The translations under genes were made by a program, and so were the position numbers. The notes under the pieces were generated by a model. The model was not told the DNA's origin. It worked only from the letters and a program-made list of their open reading frames with translations, and searched no databases. A stretch of 64,000 bases of DNA from Variovorax guangxiensis (GTDB lineage Bacteria; Pseudomonadota; Gammaproteobacteria; Burkholderiales; Burkholderiaceae_C). The first letter of the stretch is position 1, and every line of letters starts with the position of its first letter. Below are positions 34,481 to 42,853 of this stretch, piece after piece. The stretch is from NCBI RefSeq assembly GCF_003952165.1, contig NZ_RXFT01000009.1:124001-188000 (forward strand), given 5' to 3'.

Positions 34481-34526
34481 CATCTTGGCGCCGGGCCCAC
34501 GGCGCCGCATCGTCGAAAGCGACGAA
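34481..34526 (-). promoter_or_regulatory. Activator palindrome and -10 of the CaiB-ligase-dehydrogenase operon
   Basis: On the minus strand TTCGTC-N6-GACGAT (34526-34509) is followed after exactly 22 bases by AAGATG (34486-34481), in the -10 position. It lies in the 78-base gap between two genes on the same strand, so it marks a new transcription start inside the cluster. Confidence 0.55.
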
Positions 34527-34535
34527 TGCGCGGCG

Positions 34536-35678
34536 CTATGCCATCGCGGCGGCGGCACGCAGCTTCGCCACGCGCCGCAGATGCCACGAAGGCGGGCCGA
34601 ACTGGCCTTCGATGAGCGTGGCGCGGCGCACGTAGTGGCCCACCGCCAGCTCTTGCGTCATGCCCATGCCGCCGTGCAGCTGCACCGCGCCCTGCCCCAC
34701 GGCCTTGCAGGCCTTCGCGGCGGCCACCTTGGCGGACGAAACGGCGCGTGCGCGTTCCGGCGCGGATGCCGTGTCGATGGCTTCACCCACGCTGGCGGTG
34801 AGCGCGGCCGCCTGCTCCAGTGCCATGTGCATGTCGGCAAGCCGGTGCTGCAGCACCTGGAAGCTCGCGATCGGCACGCCGAACTGCCTGCGCTGGCGCA
34901 CGTAGTCGAGCGTGTCGCGCATCAGGCGGCGCATGACGCCGACGGACTCGGCGCAGACGGCGAGCGTGGCTTCGTCGAGCGCCTGTTCGATCTGCGGCAG
35001 CGCGGCGCCTTCCGTGCCCAGCAAGGCATCGGCGGGCAGGCGCAGGTCGTCGAGGGCAACGTCGGCTGCGCGGCCGCCATCGCGCGTCGGATAGGCGCGA
35101 AGGCGCAGGCCGGGCGCGTTCTTCGGAACGACGAAGAGCGAGAGGCCGGCACCGCTTCGCGCGCTCAAGAGCAGGTGGCTGGCCCAAGGAGCGACATGCA
35201 CCACGGCCTTGCGGCCATCGAGGCGGAAGGAGCCATCGGCATCGCGCACGGCTTGGGCCTGTACGTCGGCGCGGTCGTGCCGGCTCTGCGGCTCGGCATG
35301 CGCGAAGGCGAGTACGGCTTCGCCGGCGACCACGCGAGCGAGCAGCGCATCGGCCTGCGCGCCGGGGTTGCGCTGCAAAAGGCCGGCGCCGATCACCATC
35401 GTCGACAGATAAGGCTCGGCGGCGAGCGCGCCGCCCAGCGTTTCCATCATCGCAAGATGCGCGGCCATGCCGCCGCCGAGGCCGCCCTGCGGCTCGGGCA
35501 GTGGCGCGCGCAGCAGGTCGAGCTCGGTGGCGAGGCCGTGCCAGAACGGCGGCGGTGCGTCGTCGGCCTTGCGCAGCACGTACAGGCGCTGCTCGAAGCC
35601 GTGGTTGTCGTCGAGGTAGCGCGCGAGGCTGTCGCGCAGCATCGCCAGGGTGTCGTCGCGTTCGGTGGTGGCGTTCAT
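34536..35678 (-). CDS. Acyl-CoA dehydrogenase (second subunit type)
   Basis: 380 residues. It is a diverged acyl-CoA dehydrogenase: the FAD region AVLAFAHAEPQSRHD replaces the canonical TEPxAGSD, and the C-terminus has LHGGMGMTQELAVGHYVRR. Proteins of this type often pair with a second, more canonical subunit to form heteromeric dehydrogenases (for example in steroid side-chain degradation). Its partner here is the gene 15 bases upstream (35694-36887). Pairing is inferred from adjacency and sequence type. Confidence 0.88.
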   Translation of the reverse strand: MNATTERDDTLAMLRDSLARYLDDNHGFEQRLYVLRKADDAPPPFWHGLATELDLLRAPLPEPQGGLGGGMAAHLAMMETLGGALAAEPYLSTMVIGAGLLQRNPGAQADALLARVVAGEAVLAFAHAEPQSRHDRADVQAQAVRDADGSFRLDGRKAVVHVAPWASHLLLSARSGAGLSLFVVPKNAPGLRLRAYPTRDGGRAADVALDDLRLPADALLGTEGAALPQIEQALDEATLAVCAESVGVMRRLMRDTLDYVRQRRQFGVPIASFQVLQHRLADMHMALEQAAALTASVGEAIDTASAPERARAVSSAKVAAAKACKAVGQGAVQLHGGMGMTQELAVGHYVRRATLIEGQFGPPSWHLRRVAKLRAAAAMA

Positions 35679-35693
35679 GGAGCGGCCTCTCTC

Positions 35694-36887
35694 TCAGTTC
35701 GCCAGCAGGTGGGCAGCGACGATGTTGCGCTGCACTTCGTTCGAGCCCGCATAGATCGAAGCCGCGCGATCGTTGAGGTAGGCCGACATCGAGAACACGG
35801 CGTCCTCGGGAACGGGCAGCGCGCCACCCTGCAGGCCGTCGTCCAGCGGCAGGTCGGCGGCGGCGTAGTGGGCGGCGATTTCGACGCCGAGCTCGGTCAG
35901 CCGCTGGCGCAGCTCGGAGCCCAGCACCTTGCCCATCGACGGGCGGATGCCGTGCGGCTCGCCGCGGGCCTGGGCGCGCAGAGATTGCAGCTCGGTGGCC
36001 TCGAGCGCGTCGATCGCGCATTCGGCTTCGGCCAGGCGCAGCGCCATGTCGTCGGCCTCGTGCGGGTCTCCCGCCAAGAAGGCCGCATCGGCCGCCGCCT
36101 GCAGCCGGCGCAGGCGCGCGCGCAGCATCGGCGCCCACGCGCCACCGCGCTCGTGCTGCAGCAGGTACTTGGCGATGGTCCAGCCCTGGTTCTCCTCGCC
36201 TATGAGCCCCTCGGCCGGCACGCGCACGTCGTCGAAGAACACCTGGTTGAGCTCGTGGTCGCCCGAGATACTGATGATCGGCCGGATGGTGATGCCCGGC
36301 GCCGGGATATCGAAGCACAGGAAGCTGATGCCTTGCTGCGGCTTGCCGCCAGCGGCGGTGCGCACCAGGCAGAACATGCGGTTGGCGTACTGGGCGTGGG
36401 TGGTCCAGATCTTGGTGCCGTTGATGACGTAGCCGTCTCCGTCACGCACCGCCTTGCACTGCAGCGAAGCCAGGTCGGAGCCCGACTGCGGCTCCGAGTA
36501 GCCCTGGCACCAGTAGTCCTCCCCCGAGCGGATGCCGGGCAGCCAGGCGCGCTTCTGCGCCTCGGTGCCGAAGGCGATGATCACCGGCGCGACCATGCCC
36601 GGGCCCATGGGCGCGCGCGCCGGCGCGTCGGCGGCCGCCAGCTCGGCCGAGAAGATGTAGTGCTGCATCGGCGTCCAGCCGGTGCCGCCGTGCTCCACCG
36701 GCCAGTGCGGCACGCTCCAGCCGCGCCTGGCGAGGATGCGGTGCCAGCGGTTGCCGTATTCGTAGTCGCTGAAGATGCCCGAGCTGCGCCGGCCGGCGGC
36801 GCGCAGCTCGGGCGTCAGCTCGCGCGCGAGGAAGTCTCGAACCTCGTCGCGGAATGCGGTTTCCGCGGCCGTGAGTGCCCAGGCCAT
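35694..36887 (-). CDS. Acyl-CoA dehydrogenase (first subunit type)
   Basis: 397 residues. The FAD motif QGYSEPQSGSDLASLQCKA (about 131-149), GTKIWTTHAQYANRMFC and the C-terminal IYAGSNEVQRNIVA are intact. The catalytic Glu is probably the one in LLQHERGGAW. It forms a two-gene operon with the diverged dehydrogenase at 34536, a layout seen for heterotetrameric acyl-CoA dehydrogenases acting on bulky side chains. The promoter region holds the shared palindrome at 36948-36965. Confidence 0.9.
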   Translation of the reverse strand: MAWALTAAETAFRDEVRDFLARELTPELRAAGRRSSGIFSDYEYGNRWHRILARRGWSVPHWPVEHGGTGWTPMQHYIFSAELAAADAPARAPMGPGMVAPVIIAFGTEAQKRAWLPGIRSGEDYWCQGYSEPQSGSDLASLQCKAVRDGDGYVINGTKIWTTHAQYANRMFCLVRTAAGGKPQQGISFLCFDIPAPGITIRPIISISGDHELNQVFFDDVRVPAEGLIGEENQGWTIAKYLLQHERGGAWAPMLRARLRRLQAAADAAFLAGDPHEADDMALRLAEAECAIDALEATELQSLRAQARGEPHGIRPSMGKVLGSELRQRLTELGVEIAAHYAAADLPLDDGLQGGALPVPEDAVFSMSAYLNDRAASIYAGSNEVQRNIVAAHLLAN

Positions 36888-36919
36888 GTGTTTGTCGTCT
36901 CCATTCGGGATGCTGCGGC

Positions 36920-36965
36920 GAGTGTGATGCCGGCGGGGGCTGGTGGCATCGTCGGATTGGACGAA
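36920..36965 (-). promoter_or_regulatory. Activator palindrome upstream of the acyl-CoA dehydrogenase pair
   Basis: On the minus strand TTCGTC-N6-GACGAT (36965-36948); CACACT (36926-36921), 21 bases further on, is the best -10 candidate and is weak. The gene-proximal half ATCCGACGATGCC matches the copies at 18540 and 25266 closely. Confidence 0.5.
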
Positions 36966-36975
36966 CGTCGGTGGC

Positions 36976-36991
36976 CTACGGATTTCGGTGG
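36976..36991 (+). promoter_or_regulatory. Second copy of the CTACGGATTyCGGTGr word
   Basis: CTACGGATTTCGGTGG differs at two of sixteen positions from the word at 28026-28041. It lies 114 bases upstream of the rightward small gene at 37105 and 11 bases from the leftward palindrome. Possible -10 words TAGTCC (37012) or TCCGAT (37015) follow. Confidence 0.4.
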
Positions 36992-37104
36992 ACTTTTGTT
37001 TTCATCCGGGATAGTCCGATACGTCGCCGCTCCGCTTTTTGCTTCAATCTGCCGGGGAGTCGTTCCGGGCGCAAAAAAATGCGCCGCGCTGAAGGAGCAC
37101 CGCA

Positions 37105-37353
37105 GTGAGCACTGTCATTCCCGGCTTCCCGCACGCCAGCGTCGAGCGGCTGTGCGACTACGAACTGCCGGAACCGCCTGCCGCCGCCTCCACCCTTTTC
37201 CAGAACCTGCCGGAAGCCGACGGCCCCGAGAAGCTCGCGCTGGCCTGGTGGCTGTGGATGGACGAGCTGGGCAAGAGCATGTTCAGGCACTACGACGCCT
37301 GGCGCGAGCAGCTCGGCCACGCGACGGCGAACGGCCCCGATCGCAAGGGCTGA
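37105..37353 (+). CDS. Small protein, unknown
   Basis: 82 residues from a GTG start with a strong AAGGAG seven bases upstream. It is acidic/aromatic, with PEKLALAWWLWMDELGKSMF, an amphipathic Trp-rich helix. There is no signal peptide or clear membrane segment. The CTACGGATT word upstream is shared with the AP2-like genes. No family is recognised. The good ribosome-binding site and location in an otherwise empty divergent region support it as a real gene. Confidence 0.6.
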   Translation: MSTVIPGFPHASVERLCDYELPEPPAAASTLFQNLPEADGPEKLALAWWLWMDELGKSMFRHYDAWREQLGHATANGPDRKG

Positions 37354-37371
37354 CGGCCGGCCGCACCGCGC

Positions 37372-38241
37372 TCAGGCGGCGAGGGCTTCGCGCTGCGGCG
37401 CCGCCTTCGCGGGCACGGGCATGTGCCTGGCCCAGTCGATGATTTCCAGCGTGCCGTCGGCATGCTCGGCCAGCGCCGTCAGGCTCTCGACCCAGTCGCC
37501 GTCGTTGCAGTAGAGGATGCCGTCGATGTCGCGCATCTCGGCATGGTGGATGTGGCCGCAGACCACGCCCTGCGCGCCGCGCTTGCTGGCCTCGCGCGCC
37601 ACGGCCACTTCGAAGTCGCCCACGTAGCTCACGGCCCGCTTGACCTTGCCCTTGAGGTACTTGGACAGCGACCAGTACGGCAGCCCCATGCGCGCGCGCA
37701 GCGAGTTGAGGTGGCGGTTGAGCTTGAGCGTGAACTCGTAGAGCGAGTCGCCCACGTAGGCCAGCCACTTGGCGCACTGGATCACGCCGTCGAACAGGTC
37801 GCCGTGGATGATCCAGAGCTTGCGCCCGTCGGCCGTCTCGTGGATCCATTCTTCGGCCACGTCGATGCCGCCGAAGTTGTGGTGCAGGTACTTGCGGGCG
37901 AACTCGTCGTGGTTGCCCGGGATGAAGATCACGCGCGTGCCCTTGCGCGCCTTGCGCAGCAGCTTCTGGATCACGTCGTTGTGCGCCTGCGGCCAGTACC
38001 AGTGCCGCTTGAGCTGCCAGCCGTCGATGATGTCGCCGACCAGGAACAGGGTCTCGCACTCGGTGTGCTTGAGGAAATCGAGCAGCGCCCTGGCCTGGCA
38101 GCCGGGGGTGCCCAGATGCAGGTCGGAGATCCAGAGGGTGCGGAATTGCAGTGGCGGACGCCCGCGATCATCGTCCTCGGGGTCGAGGGCCCGGGTCGCG
38201 GTGTCGCGCCATGCGCGAAGGAAAGCGTCGTCGCGTTGCAT
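37372..38241 (-). CDS. Metallophosphoesterase (LpxH-like UDP-2,3-diacylglucosamine hydrolase family)
   Basis: 289 residues of the calcineurin-like family. The metal motifs SDLHLG (about 40), GDIIDGWQ, GNHDEFA (about 109), IHGDLFD and GHIHHAEM are all present. The sequence type is that of LpxH2/YbbF-related proteins that hydrolyse UDP-2,3-diacylglucosamine or related lipids, but this subgroup has several specificities. The start is ATG 38241; the frame continues to 38325 through sequence lacking conservation. It ends 18 bases from the convergent small gene. Confidence 0.85.
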   Translation of the reverse strand: MQRDDAFLRAWRDTATRALDPEDDDRGRPPLQFRTLWISDLHLGTPGCQARALLDFLKHTECETLFLVGDIIDGWQLKRHWYWPQAHNDVIQKLLRKARKGTRVIFIPGNHDEFARKYLHHNFGGIDVAEEWIHETADGRKLWIIHGDLFDGVIQCAKWLAYVGDSLYEFTLKLNRHLNSLRARMGLPYWSLSKYLKGKVKRAVSYVGDFEVAVAREASKRGAQGVVCGHIHHAEMRDIDGILYCNDGDWVESLTALAEHADGTLEIIDWARHMPVPAKAAPQREALAA

Positions 38242-38334
38242 GGCCGGGTAGGCTCCCACCGCCGGGTGACCATACGATGGCGTCCCCGTGACATCCCGAT
38301 GACTTGTCGCAGCGCAGCAACGCACAATCGCCCG

Positions 38335-40077
38335 ATGCGACCTGGCCAGATCATCGTTCTAGCGACCCCTGTCTTCTTCCTGCTGATGGGGATCGAATTC
38401 GCGGTCGGCCGCGCGCGTGCCCGCCGCGGCACGGGACAGGACACCTACCGCCTCGCCGACGCCGTCAACAGCGTCGGGCTGGGCATGCTGAGCCAGATCA
38501 GCGCGGTGCTCACCGGCCTTCTGCGCATCGGCATCTACACAGCCGTGTACTCGTCGATCGCGCTCTTTCCGCAGGAAGCAGCGAAGGAGTTCTGGACCGC
38601 CTGGTACGGCTGGCTGCTGGCGCTCGTGTTCTACGACTTCTGCTACTACTGGCTGCACCGCATGGGCCACGAGTCGGCCGTGCTGTGGGCCGCGCACGTG
38701 GTGCACCACCAGAGCCAGCACTACAACCTCTCGACCGCGCTGCGCCAGACCTCCAGCGGCGCGCTGCTGGGCTGGATCTTCTACCTGCCGATGGCGGTGG
38801 CGGGCGTGCCGCCGCTGGTGTTCGTCGTGGTGTCGCTCGTCGACCTGCTCTACCAGTTCTGGGTGCACACCGAGCAGGTGGGCAGGCTGGGCTGGTTCGA
38901 CCGCTGGTTCTGCTCGCCCTCCAACCATCGCGTGCACCATGCGGTGAACGACCGCTACCTCGACCGCAACTACGGCGGCGTGCTGATCGTGTGGGACCGC
39001 ATGTTCGGCACCTTCCGCGAGGAGGACGAGCGCTGCGTCTACGGCACGCGCGGCGGGCTGCGCAGCTGGGACCCGCTGTGGGCCAACGCCGAGGTCTACT
39101 GGGCGCTCGCGAAGGATTCATGGCACGCGCGCAGCTGGGCCGACAAGCTGCGCGTATGGATCAGGCCGCCAGGCTGGCGGCCGGCCGACGTGGCGGCGCG
39201 CTTTCCGAAGCCGCCCTTCGACATCGCGAAGGTGACGCGCTACGAACCGGTGGTGAGCGCGGGCGTGCAGTGGTTCGCGGGCATCCAGTTCCTGCTGCTG
39301 GTCGGGTTCGCGGTGGTGTTCCTGTGGTTCTCCGACCTCCTGCCGCTGCCGCATTCGGCCGTGTGGCTGGCCGCGCTGACGGCCATGCTGTGGGCGATCG
39401 GCGGCGTGCTGCAGGGGCGGCTGACCGTCACGGAGGTGCTGCTGATCGAGGCAGCCGCCCTGGCCACGGCCAGCGCGGCACTGGGCATCGGCTGGCTGCA
39501 CTACCTGTTCAAGCCGCTGGCGCTGTCGATCGCGATCTTCCTCGCGGCCCGGCGGGCGCTTTCGGCCGGCCCGATCACCGGCTTCGATGGCCTGCTGCTG
39601 GCGGGCCTGGTCGCCTCGCTGGCAGGCGACGTGCTGCTGATGGGGCCGGGCGGGATGTTCGTGCCGGGCCTCGTGTGCTTCCTGCTGGCCCACCTCGCCT
39701 ACATCGCGCTGTTTCGCATCGGCGTGGGCCTGTTCCCGCGGCCGGGGGCGCTGGCGGCCACGCTGCTGGTCGGCGCGGGGATGTACGCCTTTCTCTGGCA
39801 CGGCGGGCTGCCTGCGGCGCTGCGGATCCCGGTCGGCGCCTACGTGGTGGTGATCGCCTGCATGGCGGCGCAGGCCATAGGGCGCGCCGCGGTGCTGCGC
39901 CGGGCCGACCCATCGGCGGCATGGGTGGCGGTGGGCGCGTGCTTCTTCATGCTGAGCGACTCGCTGCTGGCGATCAACAAGTTTGTGGCGCCGTTGCCGC
40001 TGGCGCAGCTGTGGGTGCTGGCGACCTACTACGCGGCGCAGGTGTTGATCGTGCGGCACGCCAGGCCCAAGGCCTGA
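38335..40077 (+). CDS. Fusion of fatty acid hydroxylase/sterol desaturase and YhhN (lysoplasmalogenase-like) domains
   Basis: 580 residues, strongly hydrophobic. The N-terminal part (about 1-290) is a di-iron membrane hydroxylase with His motifs HRMGH (near 106), HVVHH and NHRVHH, of the alkylglycerol-monooxygenase/sterol desaturase type. The C-terminal part (about 320-578) has seven to eight membrane helices and motifs such as GDVLLMGPGGMFVPGL and LSDSLLAINKF, typical of YhhN/TMEM86 lysoplasmalogenases. Both activities act on ether lipids, so the fusion may cut ether or vinyl-ether bonds in two steps. This is inference. The ATG at 38335 is where homology begins. Confidence 0.88.
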   Translation: MRPGQIIVLATPVFFLLMGIEFAVGRARARRGTGQDTYRLADAVNSVGLGMLSQISAVLTGLLRIGIYTAVYSSIALFPQEAAKEFWTAWYGWLLALVFYDFCYYWLHRMGHESAVLWAAHVVHHQSQHYNLSTALRQTSSGALLGWIFYLPMAVAGVPPLVFVVVSLVDLLYQFWVHTEQVGRLGWFDRWFCSPSNHRVHHAVNDRYLDRNYGGVLIVWDRMFGTFREEDERCVYGTRGGLRSWDPLWANAEVYWALAKDSWHARSWADKLRVWIRPPGWRPADVAARFPKPPFDIAKVTRYEPVVSAGVQWFAGIQFLLLVGFAVVFLWFSDLLPLPHSAVWLAALTAMLWAIGGVLQGRLTVTEVLLIEAAALATASAALGIGWLHYLFKPLALSIAIFLAARRALSAGPITGFDGLLLAGLVASLAGDVLLMGPGGMFVPGLVCFLLAHLAYIALFRIGVGLFPRPGALAATLLVGAGMYAFLWHGGLPAALRIPVGAYVVVIACMAAQAIGRAAVLRRADPSAAWVAVGACFFMLSDSLLAINKFVAPLPLAQLWVLATYYAAQVLIVRHARPKA

Positions 40078-40105
40078 CTTCGGCTTGCTCGCCCCCCCGC
40101 TGGAC

Positions 40106-41068
40106 CTAATCGGCGCAGCGCTGGATTTCCACCGTCGAGTGGCGGATCTCCTCGTGCATCGAGAAGCAGGCCCGCACCTCGTCGGCCGTGAGCGTCGGCG
40201 AATGGGTCACCACCGTGAGCGCGCAGGCATACGCGTCGCGGCCCACGCGCCAAACGTGCAGGTCGGCCACGCGGGTTTCGGAGTCGGCCAGCAGGGTCTC
40301 GACGCCTTCCCTGATCTCCTGCGTGACGGGGTGGTCCATCTCGCGGTCGAGCAGCACCTTGCCGGTTTCCTTCAGCAGCCCCTTGGCCCAGACCGCCACC
40401 AGCACCGCGCCGACGATGCCCATGGCCGGGTCGAGCCAGGCCCAGCCGTAGAACCAGCCGCCCAGCAGCGCCGCGATGGCGAGCACCGAGGTGGCGGCGT
40501 CGGCCACGACGTGCAGGTAGGCCGAGCGCAGGTTCAGGTCGTGGCCATGGTGGTCGTGATGGCCGTGCCCGTGGTGATCGTGCGCATGGCCGTGGTCGTG
40601 CCCGTGATGGTGATGCGCCCCGCCCAGCAGCCGCGCGCAGACCAGGTTGACCACCAGCCCCAGCACCGCCACCGCGATGGCCTCGGGGTAATGGATGGCC
40701 GCCGGCGACCACAGCCGCTCCAGCGAGCCCACCACCATCAGCGCCGCCACACCCAGCAGCGCCAGCGCGCTCGCGAAGCCGCCGAGCACCTCGATCTTCC
40801 AGGTGCCGAAGGCGAAGCGCGGGTCGCGCGCGTAGCGGCGCGCGGCGGCGTAGGCGAAGGCGCTCAGGCCGATGGCCAGCGCGTGCGAGCTCATGTGCCA
40901 GCCGTCGGCCAGGAGCGCCATCGAGTTGAACCACCAGCCGGCACCGATCTCGACGACCATCATCGCGAAGGTGATCCACATCACCAGGCGCGTGCTGCGC
41001 TCGGCGGAGGAGTTGTCGGCGCCGAAATGGTGGTCGTGCTGCCAGGCGCTCAGGTCATGGGTGTGCAT
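40106..41068 (-). CDS. Cation diffusion facilitator, DmeF-like
   Basis: 320 residues with six membrane helices. Metal ligands are in ALLADGWHMSSHA (Asp/His of helix II) and VVADAATSVLA (helix V). A long cytoplasmic His-rich loop lies between helices IV and V (about residues 148-172, HHHH, HDHGHAHDHH and similar). The N-terminus HTHDLSAWQHDHHFG and sequence type resemble DmeF exporters of cobalt and nickel. It exports divalent cations from the cytoplasm in exchange for protons; the exact metal is not fixed by sequence. It lies five bases downstream of ruvB. Confidence 0.88.
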   Translation of the reverse strand: MHTHDLSAWQHDHHFGADNSSAERSTRLVMWITFAMMVVEIGAGWWFNSMALLADGWHMSSHALAIGLSAFAYAAARRYARDPRFAFGTWKIEVLGGFASALALLGVAALMVVGSLERLWSPAAIHYPEAIAVAVLGLVVNLVCARLLGGAHHHHGHDHGHAHDHHGHGHHDHHGHDLNLRSAYLHVVADAATSVLAIAALLGGWFYGWAWLDPAMGIVGAVLVAVWAKGLLKETGKVLLDREMDHPVTQEIREGVETLLADSETRVADLHVWRVGRDAYACALTVVTHSPTLTADEVRACFSMHEEIRHSTVEIQRCAD

Positions 41069-41073
41069 GGAGT

Positions 41074-42138
41074 TCAGGCTCCAAAGAGATCGGGACCGTC
41101 GGCGCGGCCCGAAGGCGGCGCCACGCCCAGGTGGCGGTAGGCAGCCAGCGTGGCGATGCGCCCGCGCGGGGTGCGCTGCAGGTAGCCCTGCTGGATGAGG
41201 TAGGGCTCGATCACGTCCTCGATGGTGTCGCGCTCCTCGCCGATGCTGGCGGCCACGTTGTCCAGGCCGACCGGGCCGCCGTCGAAGCGGTGGATGACGG
41301 CTTCCAGCAGCTTGCGGTCCATCAGGTCGAAGCCCTGCGGATCGACGTCGAGCATGGCCAGCGCGCGGTGGGCGATGTCTTCGGTGATGCGGCCGGTGCC
41401 CTTGACCTCGGCGTAGTCGCGCACGCGGCGCAGCAGGCGGTTGGCGATGCGGGGCGTGCCGCGCGAGCGGCGGGCGATCTCGAAGCCGCCGGCCGGGTCG
41501 GCCTCCACCTTGAGCAGGCCGGCGCTGCGGTGCACGATCAGCGTCAGCTCCTCGGGCGTGTAGAACTCCAGCCGCGCGACGATGCCGAAACGGTCGCGCA
41601 GCGGGTTGGTCAGCATGCCGGCGCGGGTGGTCGCGCCCACCAGCGTGAAGGGCTGCAGGTCGAGCTTGATGCTGCGCGCCGCGGGGCCCTCGCCGATCAT
41701 GATGTCGATCTGGTAGTCCTCCAGCGCGGGGTACAGGATTTCCTCGACGACCGGGCTCAGCCGGTGGATCTCGTCGATGAAGAGCACGTCGTTCGGCTCC
41801 AGGTTGGTCAGCAGCGCCGCCAGGTCCTTGGGCTTCTCGAGCACGGGGCCGGAGGTCTGGCGCAGGTTCACGCCCAGTTCGGCGGCGATGATGTGCGACA
41901 GCGTGGTCTTGCCCAGGCCCGGCGGGCCGAAAAGCAGCACGTGGTCGAGGGCTTCCTGCCGCTTGCGCGCGGCGCCGATGAAGATCTCGAGCTGCTCGCG
42001 GACCTTGGCCTGGCCGACGTATTCGTCGAGCAGCTTGGGGCGCAGGGCCCGTTCGATCGCCTCCTCGTTGGGCGAGGCCGGGGCGGCGGACACCACGCGT
42101 TGGGGAGCGGGCGCGAAATCGTCTGTCTGGATGGTCAT
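41074..42138 (-). CDS. ruvB: Holliday junction branch migration helicase RuvB
   Basis: 354 residues. Walker A GPPGLGKT is at 71-78, Walker B IDEIH at 121-125, the sensor region GATTRAGML is present, and the C-terminal winged-helix domain ends with YRHLG. RuvB hexamers drive branch migration with RuvA during recombination repair. The start is ATG 42138 (MTIQTDDF), the normal N-terminus; the frame is open to 42201. ruvA is 17 kb away at 59024, and ruvC is not in the window. Confidence 0.97.
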   Translation of the reverse strand: MTIQTDDFAPAPQRVVSAAPASPNEEAIERALRPKLLDEYVGQAKVREQLEIFIGAARKRQEALDHVLLFGPPGLGKTTLSHIIAAELGVNLRQTSGPVLEKPKDLAALLTNLEPNDVLFIDEIHRLSPVVEEILYPALEDYQIDIMIGEGPAARSIKLDLQPFTLVGATTRAGMLTNPLRDRFGIVARLEFYTPEELTLIVHRSAGLLKVEADPAGGFEIARRSRGTPRIANRLLRRVRDYAEVKGTGRITEDIAHRALAMLDVDPQGFDLMDRKLLEAVIHRFDGGPVGLDNVAASIGEERDTIEDVIEPYLIQQGYLQRTPRGRIATLAAYRHLGVAPPSGRADGPDLFGA

Positions 42139-42226
42139 TTGCTGGGGGTGTGCGCCGATGAGTTTAGTGCCTGCCACAGGCTGGCAGAATGCTTCGGCCA
42201 TATAACGAACGAGGGGAAGCCAGCAC

Positions 42227-42853
42227 GTGTCGATCTACGAACTGAAGCCGCGTTTCCAGGCCCTGCTGCGGCCTCTGGTGATCCGGCTGCATGCGATGGG
42301 CGTCACCGCCAACCAGGTCACGCTGGCGGCATGCGCGGTATCGGTGGCGCTCGGACTCTGGCTCTTCTTCGCGGCGCCCTCGCTGGCGGCCTTCGGGCTC
42401 ATCCCGCTGTGGATGTTCCTGCGCATGGCCTTCAACGCCATCGACGGCATGCTGGCGCGCGAGCACAACCAGCAGAGCAAGCTGGGCGCCTTCCTCAACG
42501 AACTGACCGACGTGGTCTCCGACGCGGCGCTGTACCTGCCTTTCGCGCTGGTCCAGCCCTTCGGCGGCTTCTGGGTCGGCACCGTCATCGTGCTGGCCGG
42601 GCTGAGCGAATTCGCCGGCGCGCTGGGCCCCACCGTGGGCGCCTCGCGCCGCTACGACGGCCCGCTGGGCAAGAGCGACCGGGCCTTCGTGTTCGGCGCG
42701 CTCGGCCTGTACGTGGCGCTGGGCGGGCCGCTGCCGGGCTGGACGGCCTGGCTGATGCCGCTCGTGGCCGCGCTCGTGGCCTGGACCATCACCAACCGCA
42801 TCCGCCGGGCGCTGGCGGAGGCAGACGACAAGAATCAGACAGGGACTCAATGA
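42227..42853 (+). CDS. CDP-alcohol phosphatidyltransferase family protein with altered metal site
   Basis: 208 residues, about six membrane helices, from a GTG start with GAGGGGAAG upstream. The family motif D-x2-DG-x2-AR-x8-G-x3-D-x3-D appears as N70-x2-D73G-x2-AR-x8-G-x3-N91-x3-D95: the first and third metal-binding Asp are Asn. The enzyme family joins a CDP-activated lipid to an alcohol head group. The changes may alter metal or substrate use, or mark a subfamily. It starts a six-gene lipid operon (42227-48204) and its stop overlaps the next start. Confidence 0.85.
   Translation: MSIYELKPRFQALLRPLVIRLHAMGVTANQVTLAACAVSVALGLWLFFAAPSLAAFGLIPLWMFLRMAFNAIDGMLAREHNQQSKLGAFLNELTDVVSDAALYLPFALVQPFGGFWVGTVIVLAGLSEFAGALGPTVGASRRYDGPLGKSDRAFVFGALGLYVALGGPLPGWTAWLMPLVAALVAWTITNRIRRALAEADDKNQTGTQ

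Noticed and set aside
40559..40622. Repetitive GTGGTCGTG-type tract that resembles a short tandem repeat
   Set aside because: It encodes the His-rich cytoplasmic loop of the DmeF-like exporter and is explained by the protein sequence.
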